This document shows, piece after piece, positions 29,710 through 39,100 of a stretch of DNA of 64,000 nt; position 1 is the stretch's first letter, and every line of letters begins with the position of its first letter. A model generated the notes under the pieces. It was given only the letters and a program-made list of their open reading frames with translations, did no database searches and was not told the origin of the DNA. Made by a program: the position numbers and the translations under genes. The stretch is from NCBI RefSeq assembly GCF_024752355.1, contig NZ_JANTHZ010000008.1, positions 62,001-126,000 on the forward strand, written 5' to 3'. The stretch comes from Ancylobacter mangrovi (GTDB taxonomy: Bacteria > Pseudomonadota > Alphaproteobacteria > Rhizobiales > Xanthobacteraceae).

Positions 29710-30498
29710 TCAGGCGATGCCCGGCGCCAGCCGCCGGGCGAACAGCCGGCCATAGCCGGGGCGCGCGCCGTCGATGCCGGCCACCTCGAGGCAATGCCAG
29801 AACGAGGCCTGAACGGCCGAGATCACCGGCTTGCCCAGCGCCGTCTCCAGTGCCTCGATCGCGCCCGAGGAGCGGAAATTGGTGCAGGAGATGAAGATCG
29901 CCGTCGCGTCCGGGTGGTCGCAGGCGACCACATGGTCGAACACCTGCTCGAGCGGCACCTCGGCCAGCGCCCAGTCCTCGTCGATGCCAAGATTGCCGCT
30001 GTTCAGCACCGGATGGCCGTTCGATTCGAGGAAGTTGATGGCGCGCTCGTGGATGGAATCGACATAGGGCGTCGCCAGCGCCACCGGGCCGGCCTTCACC
30101 TCGCGCAGCGCCGCGAGCGAGGCGGTGGAGGCGGTGGTCGCCTTCACGCCGGGCGCCCAGCGTTCCATGCGCCCGATCAACCCCGTGTCGTAGGCGGTGC
30201 CGTAGACGAAGGAGGCGCTGGTGCCGCCGAAGCACATGACGTCGATCGGCGCCGAGCCGACGAGGCGCGCGGACTGCTCCAGCTCCGGCGCGTTCATCAT
30301 CGCGTCGATGCCTTCCAGCGTCACCTTGGGCAGGCGCAGGCGCGTGGTGTGGACGGAGAGCCCCGGTGCGGCCATCGCCGCCCACTCGGCGTCCATCACG
30401 ATGCTGGAGGCGATATAGATCAGCCCCAGCCGGCCCAGCGTGCCGTAGCCGTCATAGCGGAAGCCCGCCCGGGCCTGCGTGCCAGTGGGAAGGCTCAT
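29710..30498 (-). CDS. Maleate cis-trans isomerase / arylmalonate decarboxylase family protein
   Basis: A 262-residue member of the Asp/Glu racemase superfamily. Paired cysteines are visible: Cys89 in VMCFGGTSASF and Cys205 in FISCTNFRS, as in maleate isomerase. GRLGLIYIASSIVMDAEW opens the conserved part. The start at 30498 is preceded by GGGGA; the frame continues to ATG 30600 but those 34 residues lack homology. Likely acts on a small dicarboxylate or arylmalonate in catabolism. Isolated gene beside the decayed operon. Confidence 0.85.
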   Translation of the reverse strand: MSLPTGTQARAGFRYDGYGTLGRLGLIYIASSIVMDAEWAAMAAPGLSVHTTRLRLPKVTLEGIDAMMNAPELEQSARLVGSAPIDVMCFGGTSASFVYGTAYDTGLIGRMERWAPGVKATTASTASLAALREVKAGPVALATPYVDSIHERAINFLESNGHPVLNSGNLGIDEDWALAEVPLEQVFDHVVACDHPDATAIFISCTNFRSSGAIEALETALGKPVISAVQASFWHCLEVAGIDGARPGYGRLFARRLAPGIA

Positions 30499-30807
30499 CT
30501 GCGAAGATCCCCGATTTGCCGCAGCGTCCGCGCCGGAGATGGCGGTCGGACGGCGGGCCACGCCCGAATTGTCATGGACGACATTGAAAATATCGATCAT
30601 GGGAATAAAATTTACTCATGATCGACGCTGCCACGTCATCGCATCCGTCCCCTCGGATAGGCGATCCGCCGGCGAACGACAAGTTATTACTTTAACTAAT
30701 CTATTGAATTAAATTAGCTGATCCTGACGAGACGCCGCGACCGGCGGCCAGGAGAGGCGACCGCTCGGCGCGCACGCCGCTCCGGCATTCGGCGGGCTCG
30801 CCGCGGC
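30499..30807. other. Intergenic stretch with AT-rich core
   Basis: Roughly 310 bases upstream of the isomerase start, downstream of the DsbA-like gene. The segment around 30600-30720 is AT-rich and contains a CTAAT...ATTAG inverted repeat, a plausible promoter or operator zone for the isomerase. No gene or RNA was recognised. Confidence 0.4.
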
Positions 30808-31446
30808 TTACTTGCCCGCGGCGCGGTTGCGGGCGTCCTCGACCACCTCGCGGAACCCGTCATAGTCCAGCGCCGCCGCCACCTTGTACGGGCCGACGAG
30901 GAACACCGGCGTGCCGGGAAGCTGAAGCGCCTCGGCCTGCTCGTTGTTGCGCCGGAGCAGGGCGCCGATGTCGCCGATATGGGTCTTGAGATCGCCGCCG
31001 AGGCGCTTGCGGTCGATGTCGGTCGCCTTCAGCGCCGCTTCCAGCCGCTCCACCGAGACCGGGCCGGTGATCGACATCAGCGCCTTGTGGGCGGCCTGAT
31101 ATTTCCCCTGATACTTGGCGGCGAGCGCGAATTGCGCGGCGGTGACCGAACTCTGCGCCAGCACCGGCCAATCCTTGTAGACGAGGCGGATGCCGCCATC
31201 CTCGCGCACCAGCCGCTCCAGCGCGGGCATGGAGCGGCGGCAATAGCCGCAATTATAGTCGAAGAAGGCGACGATGGTGACGTCGCCCTTCGGGTTGCCG
31301 CCGACCGGCGTCTCGGGGTCGAACAGCAACGCCTCGACGTCGAGCGGGCGCCCGCCGAACTGGCTCGGGTCGGTCGAGGGCGCGGCGATCAGGGTCGCGG
31401 CGAGCGTGGCGCCGAGGGCGGAGCGGAGCAGTGCACGCCGGTGCAT
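30808..31446 (-). CDS. DsbA family thiol-disulfide oxidoreductase
   Basis: A 212-residue exported thioredoxin-fold protein. The N-terminus MHRRALLRSALGATLAATLIAA is a signal with a twin-basic n-region. The active site CGYC is at Cys66-Cys69 after VAFFDYN, an inserted helical domain follows, and the cis-proline loop is PGTPVFLVG near residue 185. It probably forms or isomerises disulfides in the periplasm (Com1/BdbD-like). A TetR-type regulator gene lies immediately upstream on the same strand. Confidence 0.93.
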   Translation of the reverse strand: MHRRALLRSALGATLAATLIAAPSTDPSQFGGRPLDVEALLFDPETPVGGNPKGDVTIVAFFDYNCGYCRRSMPALERLVREDGGIRLVYKDWPVLAQSSVTAAQFALAAKYQGKYQAAHKALMSITGPVSVERLEAALKATDIDRKRLGGDLKTHIGDIGALLRRNNEQAEALQLPGTPVFLVGPYKVAAALDYDGFREVVEDARNRAAGK

Positions 31447-31497
31447 GGCGACTTCCTTCCGGTGAACGGCGCGGGGCCGGCGGGCGCCCCCTCGGCC

Positions 31498-32256
31498 TCA
31501 GGCAGGCGGACGTATGCGCACGCCGTCGAGGATGATGCGCTGGATGTTGCGCACAGCCTCTTCGGCAAATCGGTCGTCGTCCAGCCCCGTATCGAGCAAT
31601 GCGTCGATCTGCACCGCGAAATCGGCGTAGTGCTGCGTCGTCGCCCAGATGGAGAAGATCAGGTGGTGCGGGTCCACCGGCGCCAGCCGGCCCTGCGCCA
31701 CCCATTCACGGATCATCGCGGCCTTGGCGTCGACCAGTTCCTTGAGCGAGGTCTCGAGTTCGCGGCGCAGCAGGGGGGCGCCCTGGACGATCTCGAGGCA
31801 GAACAGCCGCGACGCCTCCGGGTGGCTGCGCGAGAATTCCACCTTGCGCCGGATGTAGTCGGCGATCCCCTTCACCGGGTCGCTGTCGCGCTCCAGTGCC
31901 CGCAGCGGCGCCAGCCACTGGTCCAGCAGGCGGCGCAGCACGTCGACATACACCTCCTCCTTGGAGGCGAAATAGTAGAACAGGTTGGTCTTGGAGACCG
32001 CCGCCTGCTCGGCGATCTGCTCGACCGTCGTGCCATGCAGCCCGTTGCAGGAGAACAGCCCCAGCGCCGCGTCGAGGATCGCCGAGCGCTTGGCCTCGAT
32101 CTGCTTCAGCCGGCGCGGCGTCTTGGGATAGACCGAGCGCCCGCCGGGGCCCGGCACCGCCGCGCCGGCAGCGGAAGCCCCGCTCCCGGTCCGGCGTCCC
32201 GTTGATGCGGCACGTGCCAAAGACTGCTCCCGACCCTCTTGTCTTGTTCGTGACAT
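31498..32256 (-). CDS. TetR/AcrR family regulator, RutR (YcdC)-like
   Basis: A 252-residue regulator. The TetR helix-turn-helix lies at residues about 50-95 (AILDAALGLFSCNGLHGTTVEQIAEQ up to KTNLFYYF, given by its ends). The C-terminal part FSRSHPEASRLFCLEIVQGAP belongs to the YcdC/RutR domain, which binds pyrimidines in E. coli. No rut genes are adjacent, so the ligand is open. An N-terminal extension of about 40 residues is Ala/Gly/Arg-rich. The ATG at 32256 is one choice; a later start would remove the extension. Divergent from cytochrome b561. Confidence 0.88.
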   Translation of the reverse strand: MSRTRQEGREQSLARAASTGRRTGSGASAAGAAVPGPGGRSVYPKTPRRLKQIEAKRSAILDAALGLFSCNGLHGTTVEQIAEQAAVSKTNLFYYFASKEEVYVDVLRRLLDQWLAPLRALERDSDPVKGIADYIRRKVEFSRSHPEASRLFCLEIVQGAPLLRRELETSLKELVDAKAAMIREWVAQGRLAPVDPHHLIFSIWATTQHYADFAVQIDALLDTGLDDDRFAEEAVRNIQRIILDGVRIRPPA

Positions 32257-32328
32257 GGCACGGAAAACATTTGCACCGCAATATGTCCGCCGATCCGCCG
32301 GAACGAATCGCGCAAGACGGAGCCTGCG

Positions 32329-32820
32329 ATGCCGACCAAGTATGACCGTGTGGCCATCGCCCTTCACTGGGTGATCGCCGCGCTGATCCTCGTGCAGTTC
32401 GCCACCGGCTGGACATGGGGTTTCGCCGAGCGCGGCTCGGCCCCGCGCTTCTACCTGTTCCGCATCCATCTGTTCTCCGGCTACGCCATACTGGCGCTGG
32501 CGGTGCTGCGCATCGGCTGGCGGATGACGCACCGCGCGCCCGTCCTGCCGCCGGGCATGTCGCGCCCGCTGGAGATCGCCGCCCACGCCACGCACGGCCT
32601 GCTCTATCTCGCCATCGTGGTGCAGCCGGTGCTCGGCATCATCACCATTTCCGGGCTCGGCCGCACGCTCGGCTGGCCCGGTCCGGTGCATGTGGCGCTG
32701 GCCTTCGTGATCGCCGGCATCGTCGCGCTGCACGTCGCCGCCGCGCTCTGGCACCAGTTCATACGGCGCGACGCGCTCGTCGAGCGCATGCTGCCGGCGC
32801 GCGTGAAGCGCAGCGGATAG
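32329..32820 (+). CDS. Cytochrome b561
   Basis: A 163-residue four-helix di-heme membrane protein. Heme-ligand histidines are visible in VAIALHWVIAALI, YLFRIHLFSGYA, AAHATHGLLYL and IVALHVAAALWHQF. It carries electrons from quinol, probably to superoxide or periplasmic partners. The gene for a secreted esterase-like protein begins 6 bases later, so they likely share a transcript. Confidence 0.95.
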   Translation: MPTKYDRVAIALHWVIAALILVQFATGWTWGFAERGSAPRFYLFRIHLFSGYAILALAVLRIGWRMTHRAPVLPPGMSRPLEIAAHATHGLLYLAIVVQPVLGIITISGLGRTLGWPGPVHVALAFVIAGIVALHVAAALWHQFIRRDALVERMLPARVKRSG

Positions 32821-32826
32821 CTCGTC

Positions 32827-33834
32827 ATGAGGTTCGCTGTCCGCCCCCGCGCCCTCCGCGCCATCCTGTCAGCCGCCTGGCTCGCCGCCGGCACCCTCGC
32901 CTGCGCCGCGCAATCCGTGCCGGTCGAGATCACCTCCACGCCGATCCGGCGCTTCGACGCCAGCGGCGCGATCGAGTTCGGCGCGCTCCGCTTCCTGGGC
33001 GGGCTGGTGCTCACCTCCCCCGCGCCGGACTTCGGCGGGATATCGGGCATGTCGATCGACCCGGACGGCGCCGGCTTCCTCGCCGTCACCGACCACGGCT
33101 ACTGGCTGAAGGCCCGCATCGGCACGCAGGACGGCCGCCCGACCGGAATCAGCGACGCCTTCATGGCGCCGATGCTGGGCAAGAACCGCCAGCCGCTGGC
33201 GAAGTCCGGGCGGCGCGACGTCGAATCGCTCACCCGTACCCCGTCGGGCTACGCCGTCGGCATCGAGCGCAAGCAGGAGATCTGGCTGTTTCCCGACGAC
33301 GCGCCGCTGACGACGGCGGGAAGGCCGCTCGTCACCGGCGCCCCGCTCGCCGCGCTGGGCTCCAATGAGGGGATCGAGGCGCTCATCGCCCCGCCGGACG
33401 GCACGCCCGCCGCTCTGGTCGCGATCGCCGAGCAGAGCCCGACCGATCCGGCGACGCTGCCCGGCTTCCTGTTCCGCTCGCTCGATCGGGCGACACTGGC
33501 CGGCACGTTCTCGATCGCCCGCGACGACGAGTTCTCGGCGACCGACGCGGCGATCTCCGATGACGGCATGGTCTATCTGCTGGAGCGCCGCTTCGACCTG
33601 ATGCGCGGTGTGGCGATGCGCATCCGCCGCTTCCCGCTGAGCGAGGTGAAGCCCGGGGCGCAGATCGTGGGCGAGACGCTGATCACCGCGAACCGGGCGG
33701 CCTCGATCGACAACATGGAAGCGATCGGCCTCTCGCGCGACGAAGAGGGCCGGCTGATCATCACCCTGCTGTCGGACGACAATTTCTCGATGCTCCAGCG
33801 CACGCTGCTGCTGCGCTTCGCGGTGCTGCGCTAG
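32827..33834 (+). CDS. Secreted esterase-like activity of phytase family protein
   Basis: A 335-residue protein with an N-terminal signal (ILSAAWLAAGTLACAAQS) and a beta-propeller-like domain: FGGISGMSIDPDGAGFLAVTD, GIEALIAPPDG, and ASIDNMEAIGLSRDEEGRL are typical of the phytase-like esterase family. The enzymatic role is poorly established in the family. Follows cytochrome b561 by 6 bases. Confidence 0.85.
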   Translation: MRFAVRPRALRAILSAAWLAAGTLACAAQSVPVEITSTPIRRFDASGAIEFGALRFLGGLVLTSPAPDFGGISGMSIDPDGAGFLAVTDHGYWLKARIGTQDGRPTGISDAFMAPMLGKNRQPLAKSGRRDVESLTRTPSGYAVGIERKQEIWLFPDDAPLTTAGRPLVTGAPLAALGSNEGIEALIAPPDGTPAALVAIAEQSPTDPATLPGFLFRSLDRATLAGTFSIARDDEFSATDAAISDDGMVYLLERRFDLMRGVAMRIRRFPLSEVKPGAQIVGETLITANRAASIDNMEAIGLSRDEEGRLIITLLSDDNFSMLQRTLLLRFAVLR

Positions 33835-33928
33835 GACGCAGGCCGGTACGGGAGAGCTTCGGGATCGGGAGAACCGGCACCGGTATGGTCGCCGCGGTGC
33901 CGTGAGAAGTCAGCGCGCGGGCGAGAGC

Positions 33929-34552
33929 TCAGCGCGCGGGAGAACCCTGCATGCCGCCCCAGGGCTTCAGCCAGCCCATCAGCGCGCCATAGGGCACGAG
34001 CGCCAGCAGTGCGCAGGCCATCTTCACGGTGAAGTCGAAGAAGGCGAGGCCGACCCACAGCGGCACGGTGATGCCGGTGAGGTGGTAGGTGACCGGGAAA
34101 GACATGTCCGCATCGCCCGCGAAGGCGAGCGTGAAGAACAGCGCGGTGTCGAGCGCCGAGCCGAGGAAGCTGCCGGCCAGCGGCGCCTGCCACCAGCTCA
34201 TGCGGCGCAGACGGTTGAACACGCTGATGTCGAGAAGCTGGCCGACCAGGAAGGCGGTGCCCGAGGCGAGCGCGATGCGCGGCGTCGCCAGCCAGATCGA
34301 CAGCACGACGGCGAGCGCGAAGCCGGCATAGACCACCCGCCGCGCGACGGACGGGCCGAAGCGGCGGTTGGTCAGGTCATTGACCAGAAAGGCGACCGGA
34401 TAGGTGAAGGCACCCCATGTCAGCACCTCGGAAAGACCGAACTGCTGCACGGGGTACTGGACCAGCACGTTCGACGCCGCCACCACCGCGATCATCGCGG
34501 CGACGGGAATGGCGAGCTGCGAGGCGGTGACCTCGGTGCCGGCGATCTTCAT
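33929..34552 (-). CDS. Queuosine precursor transporter (VUT family, YhhQ-like)
   Basis: A 207-residue inner-membrane protein with six helices. TWGAFTYPVAFLVNDLTNRRFG is the hallmark of the COG1738 family, which imports preQ0/preQ1 for queuosine tRNA modification. It starts 4 bases after the rpmB stop on the same strand, so it is read from the rpmB promoter. The tail is basic and glycine-rich. Confidence 0.93.
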   Translation of the reverse strand: MKIAGTEVTASQLAIPVAAMIAVVAASNVLVQYPVQQFGLSEVLTWGAFTYPVAFLVNDLTNRRFGPSVARRVVYAGFALAVVLSIWLATPRIALASGTAFLVGQLLDISVFNRLRRMSWWQAPLAGSFLGSALDTALFFTLAFAGDADMSFPVTYHLTGITVPLWVGLAFFDFTVKMACALLALVPYGALMGWLKPWGGMQGSPAR

Positions 34553-34556
34553 CGGT

Positions 34557-34865
34557 TCAGGCGGCCGCTTCGGCGGTGGCCTTGGCGACGGCGCGCTTGA
34601 GCTCGGCGGCCTTCGGCGACAGCTCCTCGACGCGGGCCTTCATCAGGAACGCGTCGAAACCACCGCGATGGTCGACGGTCTTCAGCGCATTGGCGCTCAC
34701 GCGCAGCTTCACCGACCGCTTCAGCACGTCGCTGGTGAGCGTGACGTTCACCAGGTTCGGCAGAAAGCGCCGACGGGTCTTGCGGTTCGAGTGGCTCACG
34801 AGATTGCCGGTCAGAACCGCCTTCCCGGTAAGTTCGCACCGACGGGACATCGTGGACTTCCTCAA
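34557..34865 (-). CDS. rpmB: 50S ribosomal protein L28
   Basis: A 102-residue ribosomal protein, opening [22 protein letters not shown] and continuing with [15 protein letters not shown] and [17 protein letters not shown], all diagnostic. The C-terminal extension of about 25 residues beyond the enterobacterial protein is normal for alphaproteobacteria. A near-consensus promoter lies about 80 bases upstream. Confidence 0.98.
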   Translation of the reverse strand: MRKSTMSRRCELTGKAVLTGNLVSHSNRKTRRRFLPNLVNVTLTSDVLKRSVKLRVSANALKTVDHRGGFDAFLMKARVEELSPKAAELKRAVAKATAEAAA

Positions 34866-34942
34866 GGTTCGAGCCGCAGCGCCGCAGGCTGTCTAGCAGC
34901 CGACGATCCCGCATGCGGCATCCATCAGATTAAGAGTGCGCT

Positions 34943-34971
34943 CCTATATGCAAGCGCCTCGGGCGCGTCAA
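34943..34971 (-). promoter_or_regulatory. Promoter of rpmB
   Basis: On the minus strand TTGACG (34971-34966), a 17-base spacer and TATAGG (34948-34943), about 80 bases before the rpmB start. The match and spacing are near ideal for the housekeeping sigma factor. Confidence 0.7.
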
Positions 34972-35156
34972 GGCCGGGCGGGCACGAGTGGCGATCATGT
35001 GGACTTCCCGGCCGGCGGACGGCGCCGACGGAGGCGCCTGCGCCGCTACCGCTTTCGTGAGGGAAGCGGGTCACAGTTCCGCCGCCTTCCAAGCCCATCC
35101 GAAACGGCATATTTGGAACGCTGGCGGGTGGCTGGCGATTCGGGATCGACCTCTTG

Positions 35157-35999
35157 ATGCTGCGATTGTGCCTTTCGGCAGTGGTGGCGCTTGCCGGCGC
35201 CGGGGCTGCGGCGAGCGCCGCACATGCCGACGGACGCCTCGAGGCGCGTTATCGCATGTCGATCGCGGGGCTGGAACTCGGCCGCGCCGCCTTTCTGCTC
35301 GAGGTCGACCAGGACTCCTACACCGCCTCCGGCAGCGCCCGGCTCACCGGCGTGGTGCGCGCCGTCTCCTCCGCCAAGGGATCGGCCGGGGCGCGCGGCC
35401 TCGTCGAGAATGGCGAGCTCGCCCCGCGTTCCTTCGCCATGGAGGCGGAGACCGACAAGAAGTCGGAGGCGATCCGCCTCGCGCTCAACGGCGCCGGCGT
35501 CACCGACATGAGCGTCGAGCCGCCGGTGTCGCAGTCCGACGACCGGGTGCCGGTGACCGACAAGGACAAGAAGGGCGTGTTCGATCCCATGACCGCGGCG
35601 CTCATCATGGTGCCGGGCACGGACGACCCGCTCTCGCCCAAGGCGTGCGAGCGCACGCTCTCCATCTTCGACGGCCGCCAGCGCTACAATCTCGAGCTCA
35701 GCTACGAGCGCATGGAGGACGTCAAGGCCGAGAAGGGCTATGCCGGCCCCTCCGTGGTCTGCCGCATTGCCTACCGCCCGGTCGCCGGCCACCGCCCCAG
35801 CCGCAAGGCGGTGAAGTACATGACCAGCAACAAGGAAATGTATGTCTGGCTGGTGCCGGTGGCGGGCACGCGGGTGCTGGTGCCGTTCCGCGCCTCGGTG
35901 GCGACCGCCATCGGCGTCGCCCAGCTCGAGGCGCAGAGCTTCGTCAGCGAGCCGATGGTCGGGAAGGGCCCGCGCCCGTCCCGCGCCGCGGCGCCCTGA
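35157..35999 (+). CDS. DUF3108 domain-containing exported protein
   Basis: A 280-residue protein with a signal peptide ending near ASAAHADG, then LEARYRMSIAGLELGRAAF, a beta-rich body and YNLELSYERMEDVKAEKGY. The pattern matches DUF3108, periplasmic proteins of unknown role common in Rhizobiales. The ATG at 35157 is preferred; TTG directly before it at 35154 is possible. Likely beta-sandwich lipid-binding fold, by inference only. Confidence 0.88.
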   Translation: MLRLCLSAVVALAGAGAAASAAHADGRLEARYRMSIAGLELGRAAFLLEVDQDSYTASGSARLTGVVRAVSSAKGSAGARGLVENGELAPRSFAMEAETDKKSEAIRLALNGAGVTDMSVEPPVSQSDDRVPVTDKDKKGVFDPMTAALIMVPGTDDPLSPKACERTLSIFDGRQRYNLELSYERMEDVKAEKGYAGPSVVCRIAYRPVAGHRPSRKAVKYMTSNKEMYVWLVPVAGTRVLVPFRASVATAIGVAQLEAQSFVSEPMVGKGPRPSRAAAP

Positions 36000-36150
36000 G
36001 CGCCGGCCGGCGCGCGCCAACCCGCACCTGATCGCTCCGTGCCGAACGCGACGGGCAATCGGGCGGGCAATCGGGAGCGCGGGGTCCTATATGGTGTAGT
36101 CCTGTGCTACAAGGGCCGGCACCTGCCGGCTCACGGACTGATATCGGCCT

Positions 36151-39100
36151 ATGAACATCGCCGCCCCGCCGGCCTATTCCCGCACCAGCACCGCCAAGCC
36201 GCTTCCGCCCTCGCTCCGGGCGCATGGCGTCACCGCCGTGCTCGGCCCCACCAATACCGGCAAGACCAGCCTCGCCATCGACCGCATGCTCGGCCATTCG
36301 AGCGGGCTGATCGGCCTGCCGCTGCGCCTGCTGGCGCGCGAGGTCTATCAGCGCCTCGTCGAGAAGGCCGGCGAGCACAATGTCGCGCTCGTCACCGGCG
36401 AGGAGCGCATCAAGCCGGACAGTCCGCGCTACTGGGTCTCCACCGTCGAGGCCATGCCGCGCGACCTCGACGTCGCCTTCGTGGCGCTGGACGAGATCCA
36501 GATCTCCGCCGACCTCGACCGCGGCCATGTCTTCACCGACCGCCTGCTGAATCGGCGCGGCCGCGAGGAGACGCTGCTGCTCGGGGCCGCCACCATGCGC
36601 CCGCTGGTGGAGAAGCTGCTGCCGGGGGTGAACATCCTGGTGCGCCCGCGCCTGTCGCAGCTCACCTTCGCCGGCGAGAAGAAGATCACCCGCCTGCCGC
36701 GCCGCTCGGCCATCGTCGCCTTCTCGTCGGACGAGGTCTACGCCATCGCCGAGCTGATCCGCCGCCAGCGCGGCGGCGCGGCGGTGGTGCTGGGCGCGCT
36801 CTCCCCGCGCACCCGCAACGCGCAGGTCGCGATGTACCAGAACGGCGACGTCGACTATCTCGTCGCCACCGACGCCATCGGCATGGGCCTCAACCTCGAC
36901 GTCGACCACGTCGCCTTCGCCGGCGACGTGAAGTTCGACGGCTGGCAGTTCCGCCGGCTCAATCCGGGCGAGCTCGCGCAGATCGCCGGCCGCGCCGGCC
37001 GCGCCCAGCGCGACGGCACCTTCGGCACCACCGGGCGCTGCCGCCCGTTCGACGCCGAGCTGGTCGAGCGGCTGGAGGCGCACAGCTTCGAGCCGCACCG
37101 CGTGCTGCAATGGCGCAACAGCGCCCTCGACTTCTCGACCGTCGAAGCGCTGCACCGCTCGCTAGCGCAGCCCCCGCATGAGGAAGGGCTGACGCGCGCC
37201 CCCACCGCCGAGGACGTGCTGGTGCTGGAATCGCTCGGCCGCGACCCCGACATCAAGCGCCACGCGGTGGGCGCCGACGCCATCGAAAGGCTGTGGGAAT
37301 CGTGCCAGCTTCCGGACTATCGGAAGGTCTCTCCGGCCTCCCATGCGGACCTCGTGGCGACCGTCTATGGCGACCTTATGCGCCTCGGAAGGCTCTCCAC
37401 CGACTGGTTCGCCAAACAAGTGGCCTTGGCGGACCGTGCGGAAGGTGACATAGACACCCTGTCGGGACGCATTGCGCAGATCCGTACCTGGACCTTCGCG
37501 GCGAACCGGCCGGATTGGCTCGACGACCCGGAACACTGGCAAGGTGTGACGCGGCGCGTCGAGGACCGGCTTTCCGATGCGCTTCACGAGCGGTTGGCTC
37601 ACCGCTTCGTGGATCGTCGTACCAGCGTGCTGATGAGGCGCCTGCGAGAGAACGCGATGCTCGATACTGAAATCACCAAGACCGGCGACGTCGTCGTGGA
37701 AGGCCACGTGATCGGCCATCTGCTCGGCTTCCAGTTCGCGGCCGACGCCTCGGCGGGCGGCCCGGAGGCGAAGGCGTTGCGCGCCACCGCACAGAAGGCG
37801 CTCGCCGGCGAGATCGAGGCGCGCGCCGCACGGCTCGCCGAGGCGCCCGACGACGCCTTCGTGCTGTCCTCGGACGGCACGCTGCGCTGGGTCGGCGAAC
37901 CGGTCGCCAAGCTGATCCCGGGCGAGGAGGTGCTCACCCCCCGCCTCAAGGTCATCGCCGACGAGCATCTGACCGGCCCCGCGCGCGACAGCGTGCAGGC
38001 CCGCCTCGACCTGTGGCTGAAGGCGCATATCGAGAAGCTGCTCGGCCCACTGCTGACCCTCGGCTCGGCCGAGGACATCGCCGGCATCGGCCGCGGCATC
38101 GCCTACCAGCTCGTGGAATCGCTCGGCGTGCTGGAGCGCCACCGCGTGGCCGACGAGATGAAGAGCCTCGCCCCGGACGCGCGTGCCGTGCTGCGCGGCC
38201 ATGGCGTGCGCTTCGGCGCCCATCACATCTACCTGCCGGCGCTGCTGAAGCCGGCGCCGCGCGCGCTCGCGACCCAGCTCTGGGCGCTGAAGCATGGCGG
38301 GCTGCAGCAGAAGGGCATCGACGAGCTGCCCCATCTCGCCGCCTCGGGCCGCACCTCGATCCCGGTCGACCCGGAGATCCAGAAGGGGCTCTACCGCGCG
38401 GTAGGCTTCCGCGTCGCCGGCGAGCGCGCGGTGCGCGTCGACATTCTCGAGCGCCTTGCCGACCTCATCCGCCCGGCCCTCGCCTGGCGGCCCGGCGCGC
38501 CCGGCGAGAAGCCGGCGGGCGCCTTCGACGGCAGCGGCTTCGTCGCCACCGTGGCCATGACCTCGCTGGCGGGCTGCGCGGGCGAGGACTTCGCGTCGAT
38601 CCTGCGCTCGCTCGGCTACCGCATGGAGCGCCGCCCGGCGCCGGTCGAGACCGCTCCGGCCGACACGCCGGCGGGCGAGGCGATCGCCGAGGCGCCTGCG
38701 GGCGAGACGACGGCCGAGATTTCGGCGGAAACCTCGACGGAAGAGGCCGCGACCGCCACTTCCCCGGCGAGCGAGACCGCCGCCGAAGCGCCGATGACGC
38801 CGGCCCTCGAGACGCTGGAAGCGGCATCGGCCGGCGAAGGCGGCGAGGCGGTCCTTACCGAGGCTACCGCTGCGCCGTCCGTCGAGACCACCGCCGACGC
38901 GCCCGTCGTCCTTTCGGAGGAGAGCGCGGCGGAAGCGCCGGCTGTCGAGACGGCCGACGCGGAACTCATCCCGGCCGAGCCCTCGAGCGCCGAGCTTTCG
39001 GCCAGCGAGGCGGATACGGACAGTGTCGCGGCAGTTGAAGAAGCGGCTGCGGCGGAGGCTGAAGTGACCGCCCCGGCCGAGGCCCTTGAGGCCGCTCCGG

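Noticed and set aside
29208-29894. 228-residue plus-strand open frame
   Set aside because: It joins the second half of the broken DoxX with the antisense of the isomerase gene; not a single gene.
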